Below, piece after piece: positions 1-8,723 of a stretch of 64,000 bases of DNA (its first letter is position 1; the number at the start of each line of letters is the position of its first letter). The notes beneath the pieces are model-generated. The model was not told where the DNA came from. It made no database searches and worked only from the letters and a program-made list of their open reading frames with translations. The DNA comes from Gemmatimonadota bacterium (GTDB taxonomy: Bacteria > Gemmatimonadota > Gemmatimonadetes > Gemmatimonadales > Gemmatimonadaceae), in assembly GCA_027622655.1 (NCBI GenBank), contig JAQBYI010000008.1, positions 1-64,000 of the forward strand, read 5' to 3'. A program made the translations under genes and the position numbers.

Positions 1-56
1 ATGACGACCACAATCAGCAGCTCAATCAGGGTAAAGCCCTTCTTCTTTGTGCGCAT
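1..56 (-). CDS. pilA: Type IV pilin N-terminus (partial)
   Basis: Only the first 18-19 codons are in the window; the gene runs off the left edge. The start reads MRTKKKGFTLIELLIVVV, the classic type IV prepilin leader: a short basic leader ending in Gly, the prepilin peptidase site before Phe, Glu at +5 of the mature protein, then the hydrophobic assembly helix. An AAAGGA ribosome site lies about 8 bases upstream of the ATG. The gene is preceded by a sigma-54-type promoter and lies about 2.8 kb from a PilS/PilR-like pair on the same strand. It could be a major pilin or a minor pilin/pseudopilin; the truncated sequence cannot tell, so the symbol is tentative. Confidence 0.85.
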   Translation of the reverse strand, partial: MRTKKKGFTLIELLIVVV

Positions 57-140
57 GTGCCGATCCTTTTAGAGGCTGCCGCTTCACGAAATCGGCGTCA
101 TGCCGGTGTCACAAAGACGGCTACGGAATAGCATCCTAAT

Positions 141-156
141 TGCAAGGCGCTTGCCA
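141..156 (-). promoter_or_regulatory. Sigma-54 promoter for pilin gene
   Basis: Read on the minus strand the site is TGGCAAGCGCCTTGCA. It matches the sigma-54 consensus TGGCACG-N4-TTGCA with one change, and the invariant GG (-24) and GC (-12) are 10 bases apart. The expected transcription start is near position 130, giving a leader of about 75 bases with a good ribosome site. Sigma-54 control of pilin by PilR is established in Pseudomonas and Myxococcus. The site is partly self-complementary, so chance cannot be fully excluded. Confidence 0.7.
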
Positions 157-197
157 AATCGCCAGAAACGCTGTTATCGGCTGTGATATAACGAGTT

Positions 198-214
198 ACG
201 TCATTGGAACGTCA
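198..214 (-). promoter_or_regulatory. Possible PilR activator site (direct repeat)
   Basis: TGACGT occurs twice on the minus strand (209-214 and 198-203), one helical turn (11 bases) apart, about 75 bases upstream of the predicted start site of the pilin promoter. This is where an enhancer-binding protein of the PilR type would bind. A second motif, GTTAT/ATAAC at 173-192, is an inverted repeat with a 10-base spacer. Function is inferred from position only. Confidence 0.25.
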
Positions 215-267
215 CACGCTTCCACCGGCGCGCGTTCGAATTGCGGGCAGGGATCGCAAAATGCGAC

Positions 268-1965
268 TCAGGGTGGGTCGCTGATCTTGAGAGCCGTGAG
301 GATACCCGGCGTCGTCGCCGGCCGCGAGACTGAGCCCTGCCAGCGATTTGCTCCATCGATCGTGTCTGTTGAGACGAGAGCGCTGTCGGCCCGATCGATG
401 ATGAACTCAAAGGCCCGGCGGTACATCCCGTGCGCGATGGCGACTCGAGACACCGACCGCGCCTGCCGGTAGTTGGCTATCTCGAGGTAGCAAGCCGCGA
501 GCCCGATTCGCGACAACGGCAGCGCCGGCTCGATGTCGAGGGCGGTCAGGTACAACGGGATCGCCGCCTGACAGACGTGCGCTTCGCGGTACCGATGCGC
601 CATTTCCTGGTAGACGCCGAAATACTCAGGAAATAGCGCCATGGCATATCGCCATTCACGCTCGGCCTCACCGGCGCGCTTGGCCTCCCATAGCATGCCG
701 CCGTTTGCGTAGTGGGATTTGAAGCTTCTCGGCGCGTCCATGATCAGCGTGCGAAATACGGTTTCGGAATCGCGCCACGCCCGCTGGCGCTCTGAGCTCC
801 GCGCCGCGCCCGCACAGAGCACGATCGCGAGTGCTCCAGCCGCCGCGATGCGCTGTGGGCGCGCGACCTGCGAAAGGCGGTCCAGGCACCACGGCACCAG
901 GCCGGCAATGAGGAGCACCGCCCCGATGCTCGGCACAAAGAGCGTGCGTTCGGCGATCAGGATGCCGGTCGGGATGAGAAGGTTCGCCACCGGTGCGATC
1001 GTGACGGCGATCCAGGTGAGCGCGAAGGTCACGAGGGGAAACCGCCGATATGAAGCGGCGGCGAGCACGAACAGGCAGAGCAGCAGGAGCACACCACCAG
1101 CGTGGTACGGGGTCGGGCCCGGGAGAACGGGAATCTCCTGTGGTGAGTAATCGGCATAGAGTCGCGCCGGCCACAGCAGTAGGCGCGCGAACTCCGGAGC
1201 AAGTGCGAGCATCACCCAGGCTCGCTGGACGAATCCGAGGTTTCTGAGCGCCGGGTGCTCAACGTCGCCGCCGATTTCGCCCGTCACCTCGATGCGCATC
1301 CAGAGGAACAACGTGGCGAGGAGGGTGAGCCAGACCAGAAGGGAGAACAAATCCTCCGCTCGGGCGCGCCAGGGACGCGTATCGTGAACGACAAACACTT
1401 CCGCCGCCAGGAGCAGCGCCGGAAGCACGATGACGTTCTCCTTGAACATCATGCCGCCGAAGTAGAGGCCGGCGATCATGATCTTCGTCTCACGATCGGG
1501 CGTCAGCCCATTACGGCGGGCCCGCAGGTAGAGCACCCTGGCGCCGATCAGGGCGCCCGAGCCCCACAACTCCGCTTGACCAACGACGTTGCCGACAGCC
1601 TCGACGTGCACCGGATGCACGGCGAAGAGCGCGGCGGCCACCCAGGCCGCGTGACGCGGCAAGATCTCCAGCGCGAACAAGTACACGAGCGCGCTCACGG
1701 CCGCGTACAACATCACGTTCACCACGTGAAACAGGAGCGGTGATTCGCCGCCAGCTGCCCACTGGATGATGTAGGCGAGAATCGTGAACGGTCGGTAGAG
1801 CGATGCGCCGCGAATGGAGGGCCAGTACGTCTCGCCGAACGCCTGCCACCAGTTGGCCAGATCGTGCACGTTGGGGTTGTCCACGATGATCCAACGGTCG
1901 TCGTACGCAAACCCGTTCGACAGGCCGGATACGCTCGCGATCAGCGCCAGCGCGATGATCGCCAT
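268..1965 (-). CDS. TMTC-like membrane protein with C-terminal TPR
   Basis: About 565 residues. The N-terminal two thirds are multi-pass membrane segments with a YDDRWIIVDNPNV motif right after the first helix, typical of the TMTC/DUF1736 class of GT-C-type membrane proteins. The last ~130 residues form TPR-like helices (around SHYANGGMLWEAKRAGEAEREW and the following repeats). Related proteins are GT-C-fold glycosyltransferases or lack proven activity; the substrate cannot be read here. I chose the ATG at 1965 (AGGG 7 bases upstream, first helix directly after) over a longer frame to 2076 that would overlap the upstream glycosyltransferase. That adjacency suggests joint work on lipid-linked sugar transfer, perhaps pilin or envelope glycosylation. 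Confidence 0.75.
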   Translation of the reverse strand: MAIIALALIASVSGLSNGFAYDDRWIIVDNPNVHDLANWWQAFGETYWPSIRGASLYRPFTILAYIIQWAAGGESPLLFHVVNVMLYAAVSALVYLFALEILPRHAAWVAAALFAVHPVHVEAVGNVVGQAELWGSGALIGARVLYLRARRNGLTPDRETKIMIAGLYFGGMMFKENVIVLPALLLAAEVFVVHDTRPWRARAEDLFSLLVWLTLLATLFLWMRIEVTGEIGGDVEHPALRNLGFVQRAWVMLALAPEFARLLLWPARLYADYSPQEIPVLPGPTPYHAGGVLLLLCLFVLAAASYRRFPLVTFALTWIAVTIAPVANLLIPTGILIAERTLFVPSIGAVLLIAGLVPWCLDRLSQVARPQRIAAAGALAIVLCAGAARSSERQRAWRDSETVFRTLIMDAPRSFKSHYANGGMLWEAKRAGEAEREWRYAMALFPEYFGVYQEMAHRYREAHVCQAAIPLYLTALDIEPALPLSRIGLAACYLEIANYRQARSVSRVAIAHGMYRRAFEFIIDRADSALVSTDTIDGANRWQGSVSRPATTPGILTALKISDPP

Positions 1966-2026
1966 CGCCGGGCCCTGAAACGATCTTGGATCGTTACGAT
2001 CCGTCACAAACCCGCTCACGTGCGTA

Positions 2027-2821
2027 TCAGCCAAGGAGATTGAACTTGATGATGTGCCAGATCGCCGCGACACCATCCTTCCACCCGATCTTTTTGCCTT
2101 CGGCGTAGGTGCGGCCCGAGTATGAGATGGGAACTTCGAAGATTCGCAGGTCGGCCCGCGCCAGGCGTGCCGTGATCTCGGGCTCGAAACCGAACCGGTC
2201 GGACGTGAGGTGCAACGACCGCGCGATGTCGCCGCGAACCGCCTTGTAGCACGTCTCCATGTCCGTGAGGTTCAGGTTCGTGAGCATGTTGCTGAACGTC
2301 GTGAGGACGGAGTTGCCGACGGAATTCCAGAAGTACAGCACGCGGTGCGGACCACCGAGAAAACGCGAGCCGAACACGGCGTCTGCACGCCCGTCAACGA
2401 TCGGCTCGAGAAGCGTCGGCCAGTCGGCCGGGTCGTACTCGAGGTCAGCGTCCTGCACGATCACCACGTTCCCGGTGCTCGCCCTCAGCGCGGTGCGAAT
2501 GGCCGCACCCTTGCCGCGATTCACTTCATGGAAGATCAGCTTGTCGATCACACCGCTCGCCTTCATCGCACGCAACACGTCCGCCGTTCCGTCTGAACTG
2601 CAGTCGTCTACGCAAATAATTTCCTTCCGCACCGGCACAGCGTGTACCTGCGCTATGATCGCTTCAATCGTGGCACGTTCGTTGTAGACCGGGATGAGCA
2701 CCGAAAGCACGATACTGCCGGCTTCGATCGGCGAGCGCCCACGCATGTGCGGCGGTGCGCTGATTCCCGACGGTGTGGTTCGCAGGGCAGCGCGCGGCGC
2801 TGGAGTGGCTGGCTGGTTCAT
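2027..2821 (-). CDS. Family 2 glycosyltransferase (DPM/DPG-synthase-like)
   Basis: A 264-residue GT-A enzyme. After a Pro/Ala-rich lead of ~38 residues it has the family 2 start [14 protein letters not shown], then [13 protein letters not shown], the nucleotide/metal-binding [12 protein letters not shown], and GSRFLGG, as in dolichyl- or polyprenyl-phosphate mannose/glucose synthases. It probably transfers a sugar from a nucleotide sugar to polyprenyl phosphate at the cytoplasmic face. No C-terminal membrane helices are present. The TMTC-like gene follows immediately, so the pair looks like a donor-making enzyme plus a membrane transferase. It lies 31 bases downstream of pilR-like. A later ATG at 2746 is possible and would lose only the unstructured lead. 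Confidence 0.88.
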   Translation of the reverse strand: MNQPATPAPRAALRTTPSGISAPPHMRGRSPIEAGSIVLSVLIPVYNERATIEAIIAQVHAVPVRKEIICVDDCSSDGTADVLRAMKASGVIDKLIFHEVNRGKGAAIRTALRASTGNVVIVQDADLEYDPADWPTLLEPIVDGRADAVFGSRFLGGPHRVLYFWNSVGNSVLTTFSNMLTNLNLTDMETCYKAVRGDIARSLHLTSDRFGFEPEITARLARADLRIFEVPISYSGRTYAEGKKIGWKDGVAAIWHIIKFNLLG

Positions 2822-2852
2822 CGGCCACCGTCAGGTTGGCGTGGTGTGAGAT

Positions 2853-4244
2853 TCACGATTCGACTCCGAAACGCGAAAGTTTGCGGTGGAGCGTTGACGG
2901 ATCGATCCCAAGCACTTCGGCTGCGCGCGTCTTGTTGCCACCCTCGCGCTGCAACACCCAGAGAATGTATGCGCGCTCAATTGTTTCGAGCGTCGGGTTC
3001 GCGGCGGCGCGGTCCGTGACCAGCGGCTCCGACCGTGGCTCAGTGACCTGTTCGGGCAGCGCCGCCCGGTCCACGACGTCGGACGACGAGAGAATCACCG
3101 CCCGCTCGACAGCATTTTCGAGCTCGCGAATATTTCCGGGCCAGGCATGCGCAACAAGCGCCTCCAGCGCAGACACGTGAAAACGCTTTGGCGCGACACC
3201 GTGGCGCTCACAAGCGCGCAACAGGAACGTGTCTGCGAGGAGCGGAATGTCGTCAATCCGGTTCCGCAGCGGCGGCAGATGGATGGCGATCACGTTGAGG
3301 CGATAGAACAGGTCGCGACGGAAGTTGCCACGCTTGATCTCCTCCTCGAGGTCGCGATTCGTCGCCGCGACGATCCGACTGTCAATCGGAATTGCTTCGG
3401 TCGCGCCGACCGGAATGACTTCGCGATGCTGCAGGACACGCAGCAGTTTCACCTGCGTGGCCGGAGTGGTCTCGCCGATTTCGTCGAGAAAGAACGTTCC
3501 GCTGCCCGAGGCCGTGAACAACCCGGCCTTGTCCTTCACGGCGCCCGTGAACGAGCCCTTCACATGACCGAACAGCTCGCTTTCGAGGAGCCCCGCCGGC
3601 AACGCGCCGCAGTTGATCGAGAGGAAGGGGTTTGCACTGCGCTGTGAAAGTTCGTGCACGAAACGCGCGACGATTTCCTTGCCTGTTCCCGATTCTCCCG
3701 TGATCAGCACCGTTGAGTCGGTGGGGGCAACCGCTTCGGCGAGGCGCAGCGCGTCAAGCCAGGCGCGATTGGTACCGATCGGAGCAAGCAGGGACGTCTG
3801 ATCTCGCCTGCGGATCTCCTGCTTGAGCGTGGTGTTTTCCACCCGGAGGGAGCGGTGCTCTGCCGCGCGGCGAACAATCGCGACCAGTTCGTCGTTCCGG
3901 AATGGTTTTTGGATGTAATAGAACGCCCCCGCATTGACCGCCTGCATCGCCGTCTGGAGGGTGGCTTGCGCCGTCATCAGGATGACTGGCGTGTTCACAT
4001 CGTGCGAGCGCGCCGCGGCCAACACTTCGACGCCGCCGACGCCCGGCATGCGGACGTCCGTCAGCACGATGTCGGGTGAGATGCTTGCAATTTTTTCGAG
4101 CGCCTCTCTGCCGCCGGCGGCAATGAAAGGCTCGAAACCCTCGTTGCGGAGGAGGATCTGCAGGGTCTCCAGAATCCCCGCCTCATCGTCCACAATCAGG
4201 ACCCTCGGCTTGCCGTTTCCGGCTGGCGCCGCACGTGCACTCAT
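2853..4244 (-). CDS. pilR: Sigma-54-dependent response regulator, PilR/NtrC type
   Basis: 463 residues in the standard three-part layout. A receiver domain (about 13-125) has phosphoacceptor Asp63 in DIVLTDVRMPG. An AAA+ domain (about 150-380) has Walker A GESGTGKE, the sigma-54 contact loop GSFTGA, and FLDEIGE. A Fis-type helix-turn-helix near the C-terminus reads KTRAAEVLGIDPSTLHRKL. The ATG overlaps the sensor kinase stop by 4 bases. The symbol rests on partner architecture (six-helix PilS-like kinase) and the nearby pilin gene with a sigma-54 promoter; protein sequence alone would only say NtrC family. Confidence 0.88.
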   Translation of the reverse strand: MSARAAPAGNGKPRVLIVDDEAGILETLQILLRNEGFEPFIAAGGREALEKIASISPDIVLTDVRMPGVGGVEVLAAARSHDVNTPVILMTAQATLQTAMQAVNAGAFYYIQKPFRNDELVAIVRRAAEHRSLRVENTTLKQEIRRRDQTSLLAPIGTNRAWLDALRLAEAVAPTDSTVLITGESGTGKEIVARFVHELSQRSANPFLSINCGALPAGLLESELFGHVKGSFTGAVKDKAGLFTASGSGTFFLDEIGETTPATQVKLLRVLQHREVIPVGATEAIPIDSRIVAATNRDLEEEIKRGNFRRDLFYRLNVIAIHLPPLRNRIDDIPLLADTFLLRACERHGVAPKRFHVSALEALVAHAWPGNIRELENAVERAVILSSSDVVDRAALPEQVTEPRSEPLVTDRAAANPTLETIERAYILWVLQREGGNKTRAAEVLGIDPSTLHRKLSRFGVES

Positions 4245-5929
4245 GAGTTTTCTCCCGAGAGGTCGGTGCCGATCGGGAGCAGCACAGAGAACCTGGTGCC
4301 GCGCTCGTTCGTGTCCACCAGCAACACGCCCCGATGCGCCTCGATCGCGCGATACGTGATTGCGAGACCGAGTCCGCTGCCGCCCGGCTTGGTCGTCGTA
4401 AATGGTTCAAAGAGGCGCTCACGGACGGAGGGGTCGAGCCCCGGGCCTTCGTCCACTACGTCGATGACGATCGCGCCTGCTTCGAGCGCCGGCACGCCGC
4501 GCGGCACACGATGCGCGCCGGCGCGCTCAACGAGCACGCGAACGACTGTTCCCGGCCGCGTCGCCTGCACCGCGTTGAGCGTGAGGTTGAACACGGCCCG
4601 GTGGAGAAGATCCTCGTCGCCGCTCACGATGAGCGGGCCGTCGCCAACCACTACTTCGACGGTCGCTCCGTCCGGTTTGAACGGATGCTCGTCGGCGAGG
4701 CGGCACGCGCCCCGCACGACAGCTGCCAGGTCCACGTGCTCCTGCTTCGTGACACGTACGCGCGCAAAGTCGAGAAACTCGGAAAGGAGTCGCGATAGGC
4801 GGTCCGATTCGCGAACGATGAGGTGACCCAGCGTTCGCTCGTCGTCCGTTGCCGCCGGACGGACGGTCATTTGCTCCACCGCGCTGCGAATGGAAGCGAG
4901 CGGGTTTTTTATCTCATGCGCGAGAGACGCCGACAGCTCCGTGACGGCCTCGAGCCGCTGCGCGCGAAGGTGAAGCTGCTCCAGGCGCTTCTGGTCCGAA
5001 ATGTCCTGAAAAATGGCCGTGATCGTTCGCGTTCCCGGCGGCTCGTCGTCACCAGCCCTGGTCGTAGTGATCGTCACGCCGAGGGGTACGGCGGCGGTGC
5101 CACGCTGCAGGGTCACCTCAGCGCGACCGCCGCTTAGTCCGTCGTCGGCCGCAAGCCGCAGCGCGTCGGAGAGGCCCGGCGCCAGCACAGCGAGTTCATC
5201 AAGAATCGGGAAGCCGATTCGGGCCTCGAGGTTCATCCCGAGGAGTGATGCCGCGCTGGAGTTAGCGAACAGCAACTCACCCGCCTCGCTTACGCTCACA
5301 ATTCCACTGCGAATATTCTGCAGGATGTCGGCCTCGCGCAGCCGCACGCGCTTGAGCTCCGCGGCCAACTCGGCGCGTCCGCTCCCAGCTGCCTTGAGCT
5401 GCACGGAGATGTAACTCGCGCCGGCGCCCGCGAGTGAGAACACAAACAGCTGGAGAACCAGCGGAACATACGACGGTGGGTCGAAGGGCGATGCCACCTG
5501 CACCAGCACGACATCGCCCGCATAGAGCACGAGACCCAGGGCGGTGATGAGCAAAGCACCGCGCACAGGGAGTACGATCGCCGCCGCGGCGTTTACGAGG
5601 ATGTAGAGCGCCGCAAACTGGCCGTCCGTCACGTGAACAACGCTCGTCACGACGAGCACGTCGGTCAGCATCTGGAGGTAACAGAACGCGTTCGTGAGCG
5701 GGCGCTGCCGCACATCTGACCAGAAATACGACCCGGCCGTGAACACGTGCGCGAGCACGAAAGTCAGTGTCACGATCAACGTCTTGTCGGCGTCCGACAC
5801 GCCCCATGTCGTAACGGCCGCGATCAGGATGGCCCACGCGAGCGAGAGCCGCGCGAGATACACCAATCGAACGAGGCGCTTCGGCTCGAGGACCGCTTGG
5901 AAGCGGTCGCTATTCGCAGTTGATGTCAT
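4241..5929 (-). CDS. pilS: PilS-like membrane sensor histidine kinase
   Basis: About 562 residues. The N-terminal ~185 residues hold six closely spaced membrane helices with almost no periplasmic loop, as in PilS. A PAS domain follows (about 205-315, from DILQNIRSGIVSVSEAGELLF). The HisKA domain has the H-box ELSASLAHEIKNPLASIRSA (His near residue 340), and the HATPase domain has the N-box NLTLNAVQA, DEGPGLD and GGSGLGL. It should phosphorylate the adjacent regulator, whose start overlaps its stop. I use ATG 5929; a GTG just before it (5932) is equally possible. The signal sensed is unknown; in Pseudomonas PilS senses pilin in the membrane. Confidence 0.87.
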   Translation of the reverse strand: MTSTANSDRFQAVLEPKRLVRLVYLARLSLAWAILIAAVTTWGVSDADKTLIVTLTFVLAHVFTAGSYFWSDVRQRPLTNAFCYLQMLTDVLVVTSVVHVTDGQFAALYILVNAAAAIVLPVRGALLITALGLVLYAGDVVLVQVASPFDPPSYVPLVLQLFVFSLAGAGASYISVQLKAAGSGRAELAAELKRVRLREADILQNIRSGIVSVSEAGELLFANSSAASLLGMNLEARIGFPILDELAVLAPGLSDALRLAADDGLSGGRAEVTLQRGTAAVPLGVTITTTRAGDDEPPGTRTITAIFQDISDQKRLEQLHLRAQRLEAVTELSASLAHEIKNPLASIRSAVEQMTVRPAATDDERTLGHLIVRESDRLSRLLSEFLDFARVRVTKQEHVDLAAVVRGACRLADEHPFKPDGATVEVVVGDGPLIVSGDEDLLHRAVFNLTLNAVQATRPGTVVRVLVERAGAHRVPRGVPALEAGAIVIDVVDEGPGLDPSVRERLFEPFTTTKPGGSGLGLAITYRAIEAHRGVLLVDTNERGTRFSVLLPIGTDLSGENS

Positions 5930-6009
5930 CACGGCAACCGTCGAAGTGTTGCAAATTGCACGAATACCAACATGACTCCCGGCGTTGCCTTTTGCAACGA
6001 ACGCTGATC

Positions 6010-6039
6010 CTGACGGTATGGGCCAGAGCGTGCTAAACT
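6010..6039 (+). promoter_or_regulatory. Candidate promoter for arfB, possibly leaderless
   Basis: CTGACG at 6010-6015 and TAAACT at 6034-6039 are 18 bases apart and resemble -35 and -10 elements. The expected start site falls on or next to the A of the ATG at 6046. No Shine-Dalgarno sequence precedes that ATG, which fits a leaderless message. Weak motif match. Confidence 0.3.
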
Positions 6040-6045
6040 GATGGC

Positions 6046-6489
6046 ATGACGCGAGATGCCCGCCGCCCCGGATTGGTTGTCAATGGCACCTTGGCCATTC
6101 CGCCAGACGAGCTAGAGGCGCGCGCGACCCGGTCGGGCGGCCCAGGAGGGCAACACGTCAACACGTCGTCTACGCGGGTCGAGCTCATTTGGCGAGTCGC
6201 CGAATCGCGTTCCATCTCCGAGAGCCAGCGCGCGCTCATTCGCGACAAGCTGGCTGGCCGACTCGACGCGGACGGGAATCTCCGCGTCGTTGCGAGCGAC
6301 ACGCGCAGTCAACTTCGCAATCGCTCTCTGGCCGAGTCACGACTCGCCGCGCTCGTCGCCGGCGCACTGGCCGTTCCCAAGCCACGGCGCCGAACCAAGC
6401 CGACCAAGGCGTCCGTGGAGCGTAGGCTAACCGAGAAGCGGCAACGCTCCCAGCGCAAATCCGATCGACGGACTCGCGACGCAGACTAG
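6046..6489 (+). CDS. arfB: ArfB/YaeJ-type peptidyl-tRNA hydrolase
   Basis: 147 residues. A stand-alone release-factor catalytic domain with the GGQ motif at about residues 34-36 (RSGGPGGQHVNTSSTRVEL), lacking the codon-recognition domains of RF1/RF2. The C-terminal tail is very basic (KPRRRTKPTKASVERRLTEKRQRSQRKS), as needed to enter the empty mRNA channel. It should rescue ribosomes stalled on truncated messages by releasing the peptide from tRNA. Length (E. coli ArfB is about 140) and tail fit ArfB well. It stands alone, divergent from pilS. Confidence 0.9.
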   Translation: MTRDARRPGLVVNGTLAIPPDELEARATRSGGPGGQHVNTSSTRVELIWRVAESRSISESQRALIRDKLAGRLDADGNLRVVASDTRSQLRNRSLAESRLAALVAGALAVPKPRRRTKPTKASVERRLTEKRQRSQRKSDRRTRDAD

Positions 6490-6549
6490 CAGTAGCGCGG
6501 GCAGTCTCACACGCCACATAGACGCAGCTCGACCGCGCCCGCGTCTTGC

Positions 6550-7386
6550 TCAGCGAATCCCGACCGTGATCCCGAGCCGGAACGTGATGAAGTCGGCCGC
6601 ACTACGCACGGGCGTAATCACCGGCGGCGCGCTCGAATTCGTTATTACAATGCTGCTCTTGGTGAGATACTGGATGTCGGAGTTACTGTGCATTTGCGCG
6701 CCCAGGTCGATCGAGATCGGCTTTAGCCCCCTTCGAACCGGGATGTAGAGTCCGCCGCCCCACAGCGTCGTAAAGCCACCGTCGCTGAAGTTTTCGGTCT
6801 CGGCGAACGGCTCGATGTTCGACGTTCCTTCAACGGACGACTGCGTAAAGAAGTACGAGAACCCGACGCTACCAGTCAGGTATGGCCGGACGGTTCCGGC
6901 CGGCGCCATGAGCTGAAGACCAAGGCCGCCGACGACAATGTTGTTCGACGTCGTCACGTCGACGGTAATGAGCCCGAGCGCTCCGCCGCCCAATGCCTGC
7001 CGGTTGGTTGTGTTGCCATAGTTGAGGTAACCGAGTTCGGCGCGCACTGCGAGAATTCCTTCGGGATCGAACGCGTGCACGAGATGCCCGGTCAAGCCAA
7101 ACGCACCCCGGACGTAGTCTTTGAACTCGCCGCGAGGACTCGCGTATGCGAGCCCGCCACCGACGAACGTGGTTGGCGCGACGTCAGGTTCGGCCGATCG
7201 CGGGCGCCGTTCCACGACCTGCGCGTTGGCGAGCGACGCGCAACCAATGGCCACGGCGACGGCCACGGCGACCGCCGCAGCGTTTCTCACGCCGGGCGAT
7301 CGAAACAGAAATGCAATGACGGTTTTTGTGATCATGCGTGCAATACACCGTCGAACGCACGCAAAAGTTTCTCCGCGGGCGCACAC
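6550..7386 (-). CDS. Outer-membrane beta-barrel protein
   Basis: Up to 278 residues. A signal sequence ends ASLANA, with Gln at +1. The rest is Gly/aromatic-rich alternating strands (FVGGGLAYASPRGEF, GSVGFSYFFTQSS, ITFRLGITVGIR), as in small OmpX/OmpW-like barrels, ending in a hydrophobic strand with Arg last. GTG 7386 has a good GGAGGG site 6 bases upstream, but ATG 7335 gives a more normal signal peptide and lacks a ribosome site; both are kept open. The signal peptide is encoded by 12-base repeats (7249-7272) giving AVAVAVA. Function unknown; 29 bases downstream of the next upstream gene, so probably co-transcribed. Confidence 0.75.
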   Translation of the reverse strand: MCARGETFACVRRCIARMITKTVIAFLFRSPGVRNAAAVAVAVAVAIGCASLANAQVVERRPRSAEPDVAPTTFVGGGLAYASPRGEFKDYVRGAFGLTGHLVHAFDPEGILAVRAELGYLNYGNTTNRQALGGGALGLITVDVTTSNNIVVGGLGLQLMAPAGTVRPYLTGSVGFSYFFTQSSVEGTSNIEPFAETENFSDGGFTTLWGGGLYIPVRRGLKPISIDLGAQMHSNSDIQYLTKSSIVITNSSAPPVITPVRSAADFITFRLGITVGIR

Positions 7387-7415
7387 GGCTCGCCCTCCGG
7401 GTGGGCCAGCGCGTG

Positions 7416-8177
7416 TTACGGTTTGATGAGCGCCTTCACGGCCGCAGGAAGCTCGAACACCGCCGGATCGACCTTGTCGAACTCCACCGCGGTGAACGTG
7501 ATGGTCACGTCCCCAGCCGGCGAGTGCTGTTCGATCCGCTTCGGCAGCTTCAGGCCACCAAAGTCACCGTATTCCGCAAAGACCGTCGTGCTTTCTATCG
7601 GCCCCTGGGGCGAGGGCGTGCTCGCCGTAAAGCCGGCCAGCAGGCCGGTCGCGGCGTCGAAATACTCAGAGCCCAGGCGCTCGCCGCGCGCCACGTTGAC
7701 CTTGTAGCATTTGCGACCGTCGAAGTCCTCCATCCCCACCGTCTCGGACTTCGTGTAGTTCGCGGGATCCTGCAGGTTCGAAAAAAAATCGGCGTTGGTC
7801 TTTACGGACTCGAGCGCGTCGCCCTCGACGAGTTGCGCGCCCGCCATCGGATTCATGGACCACGCGACTGTTCCGTCGAATCCCTGCGTGATCTCACCCA
7901 CCGGACCGAGGATGATCTTCTGCACGAACTTGTTCGGCTTTGCCCTGAACATCTCCATCGACGCCTGCATCCCCATCGCCGCCATGTTCATTGTCGCCGA
8001 CAGCTGCATGGAGCTGTACTTCTCGAAGAGTGCCTTTCCACCAACGGCCGCGTTGTGCTTGGCCATCAGCGCCTTCGCGTCAGGAAGTGCCTGGGCGCCG
8101 GAGACGGCGGGCAAGAAAGCGGAGATGAAGGCCGCAGCGAGAGCACGGCGGCGGGCGAACTGGAGAATGGAGCGCAC
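7416..8177 (-). CDS. Secreted LolA-like / DUF4292-like envelope protein
   Basis: 253 residues with a GTG start, a twin-Arg-like basic lead (FARRRALAAAF) and a signal peptide ending VSGA before Gln. The mature part begins ALPDAKALMAKHNAAVGGKALFEKYSSMQLSATMNM, followed by a substrate-style beta fold with paired strands (GFDGTVAWSMNP, DFDGRKCYKVNV, LKLPKRIEQHSPAGDVTITFTAVEFDKVDPAVFELP). This resembles proteins of the outer-membrane lipoprotein-sorting (LolA/LolB) and DUF4292 class often seen in Gemmatimonadota and Acidobacteria. A lipid-binding or chaperone role is inferred, not shown. Likely in an operon with the barrel protein downstream. Confidence 0.65.
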   Translation of the reverse strand: MRSILQFARRRALAAAFISAFLPAVSGAQALPDAKALMAKHNAAVGGKALFEKYSSMQLSATMNMAAMGMQASMEMFRAKPNKFVQKIILGPVGEITQGFDGTVAWSMNPMAGAQLVEGDALESVKTNADFFSNLQDPANYTKSETVGMEDFDGRKCYKVNVARGERLGSEYFDAATGLLAGFTASTPSPQGPIESTTVFAEYGDFGGLKLPKRIEQHSPAGDVTITFTAVEFDKVDPAVFELPAAVKALIKP

Positions 8178-8207
8178 AGGGACCGTCGGGTTTGAGGTGG
8201 GTTCAAT

Positions 8208-8723
8208 CTAGGGAGCGCCCACCCCAGCGGCGAGCGCGGTGGCGATCCGGTCGCGCTGGCGATCGGTACCGCCAACGACGATGGCGAGCAGATTGCCATT
8301 CTCAATCAAGTCGTGCGAAGCACCCCAGGGCGACGCCTGCCCGGCCGGTGCGAGCGTGACCCGATCCAGCAGCGCCAGCCTGGCCAGTCGCGCCGTTGAA
8401 TCGGCGAAAATGTACGCGTCGATGCTCGACGCGCCGAGTCGGTATGGGTGCACGGGAACACCCATCCAAGGCTGTGCTCGCACGGAGTCGCGGCGCTGCG
8501 GCGCGAGCCCGGCATCCACGAGTCGTTTCACGAGGAGCGCATCGGTCCACACACCGGCGCTCGCCACGTCCGTTGTTGCCGTGGCGCGCGCGGACTCCGT
8601 TGCAATTCGTGCGCGCGACTCCTCCGCCTCGCGCGCGCGCCTGGCTTCGGGGTCAACGCACGAGAGCGTGCCGACGCCCGCGACCATGCCGGCGGCGAGC
8701 AGCCCGAACATATTTCGTGTCAT
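8208..8723 (-). CDS. Putative lipoprotein, unknown function
   Basis: 171 residues from ATG 8723. The start MTRNMFGLLAAGMVAGVGTLSC has a lipobox (TLSC), so it is probably lipidated and membrane-anchored. A charged helix follows (ARRAREAEESRARIATESARATATT), then a small globular part with a hydrophobic end (NLLAIVVGGTDRQRDRIATALAAG). I do not recognise the family. Starts at 8732, 8723 or 8711 are all possible and none has a clear ribosome site; the first two overlap the start of the divergent S4-domain gene. Confidence 0.6.
   Translation of the reverse strand: MTRNMFGLLAAGMVAGVGTLSCVDPEARRAREAEESRARIATESARATATTDVASAGVWTDALLVKRLVDAGLAPQRRDSVRAQPWMGVPVHPYRLGASSIDAYIFADSTARLARLALLDRVTLAPAGQASPWGASHDLIENGNLLAIVVGGTDRQRDRIATALAAGVGAP

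Noticed and set aside
1965-2076. Upstream start for the TMTC-like protein
   Set aside because: It would overlap the glycosyltransferase by 50 bases and adds an Arg/Ser-rich lead; ATG 1965 has an AGGG site and begins directly with a membrane helix.
5933-6045. Sigma-54 promoter for pilS
   Set aside because: GG and GC pairs exist in the gap but never with the required 10-base spacing.
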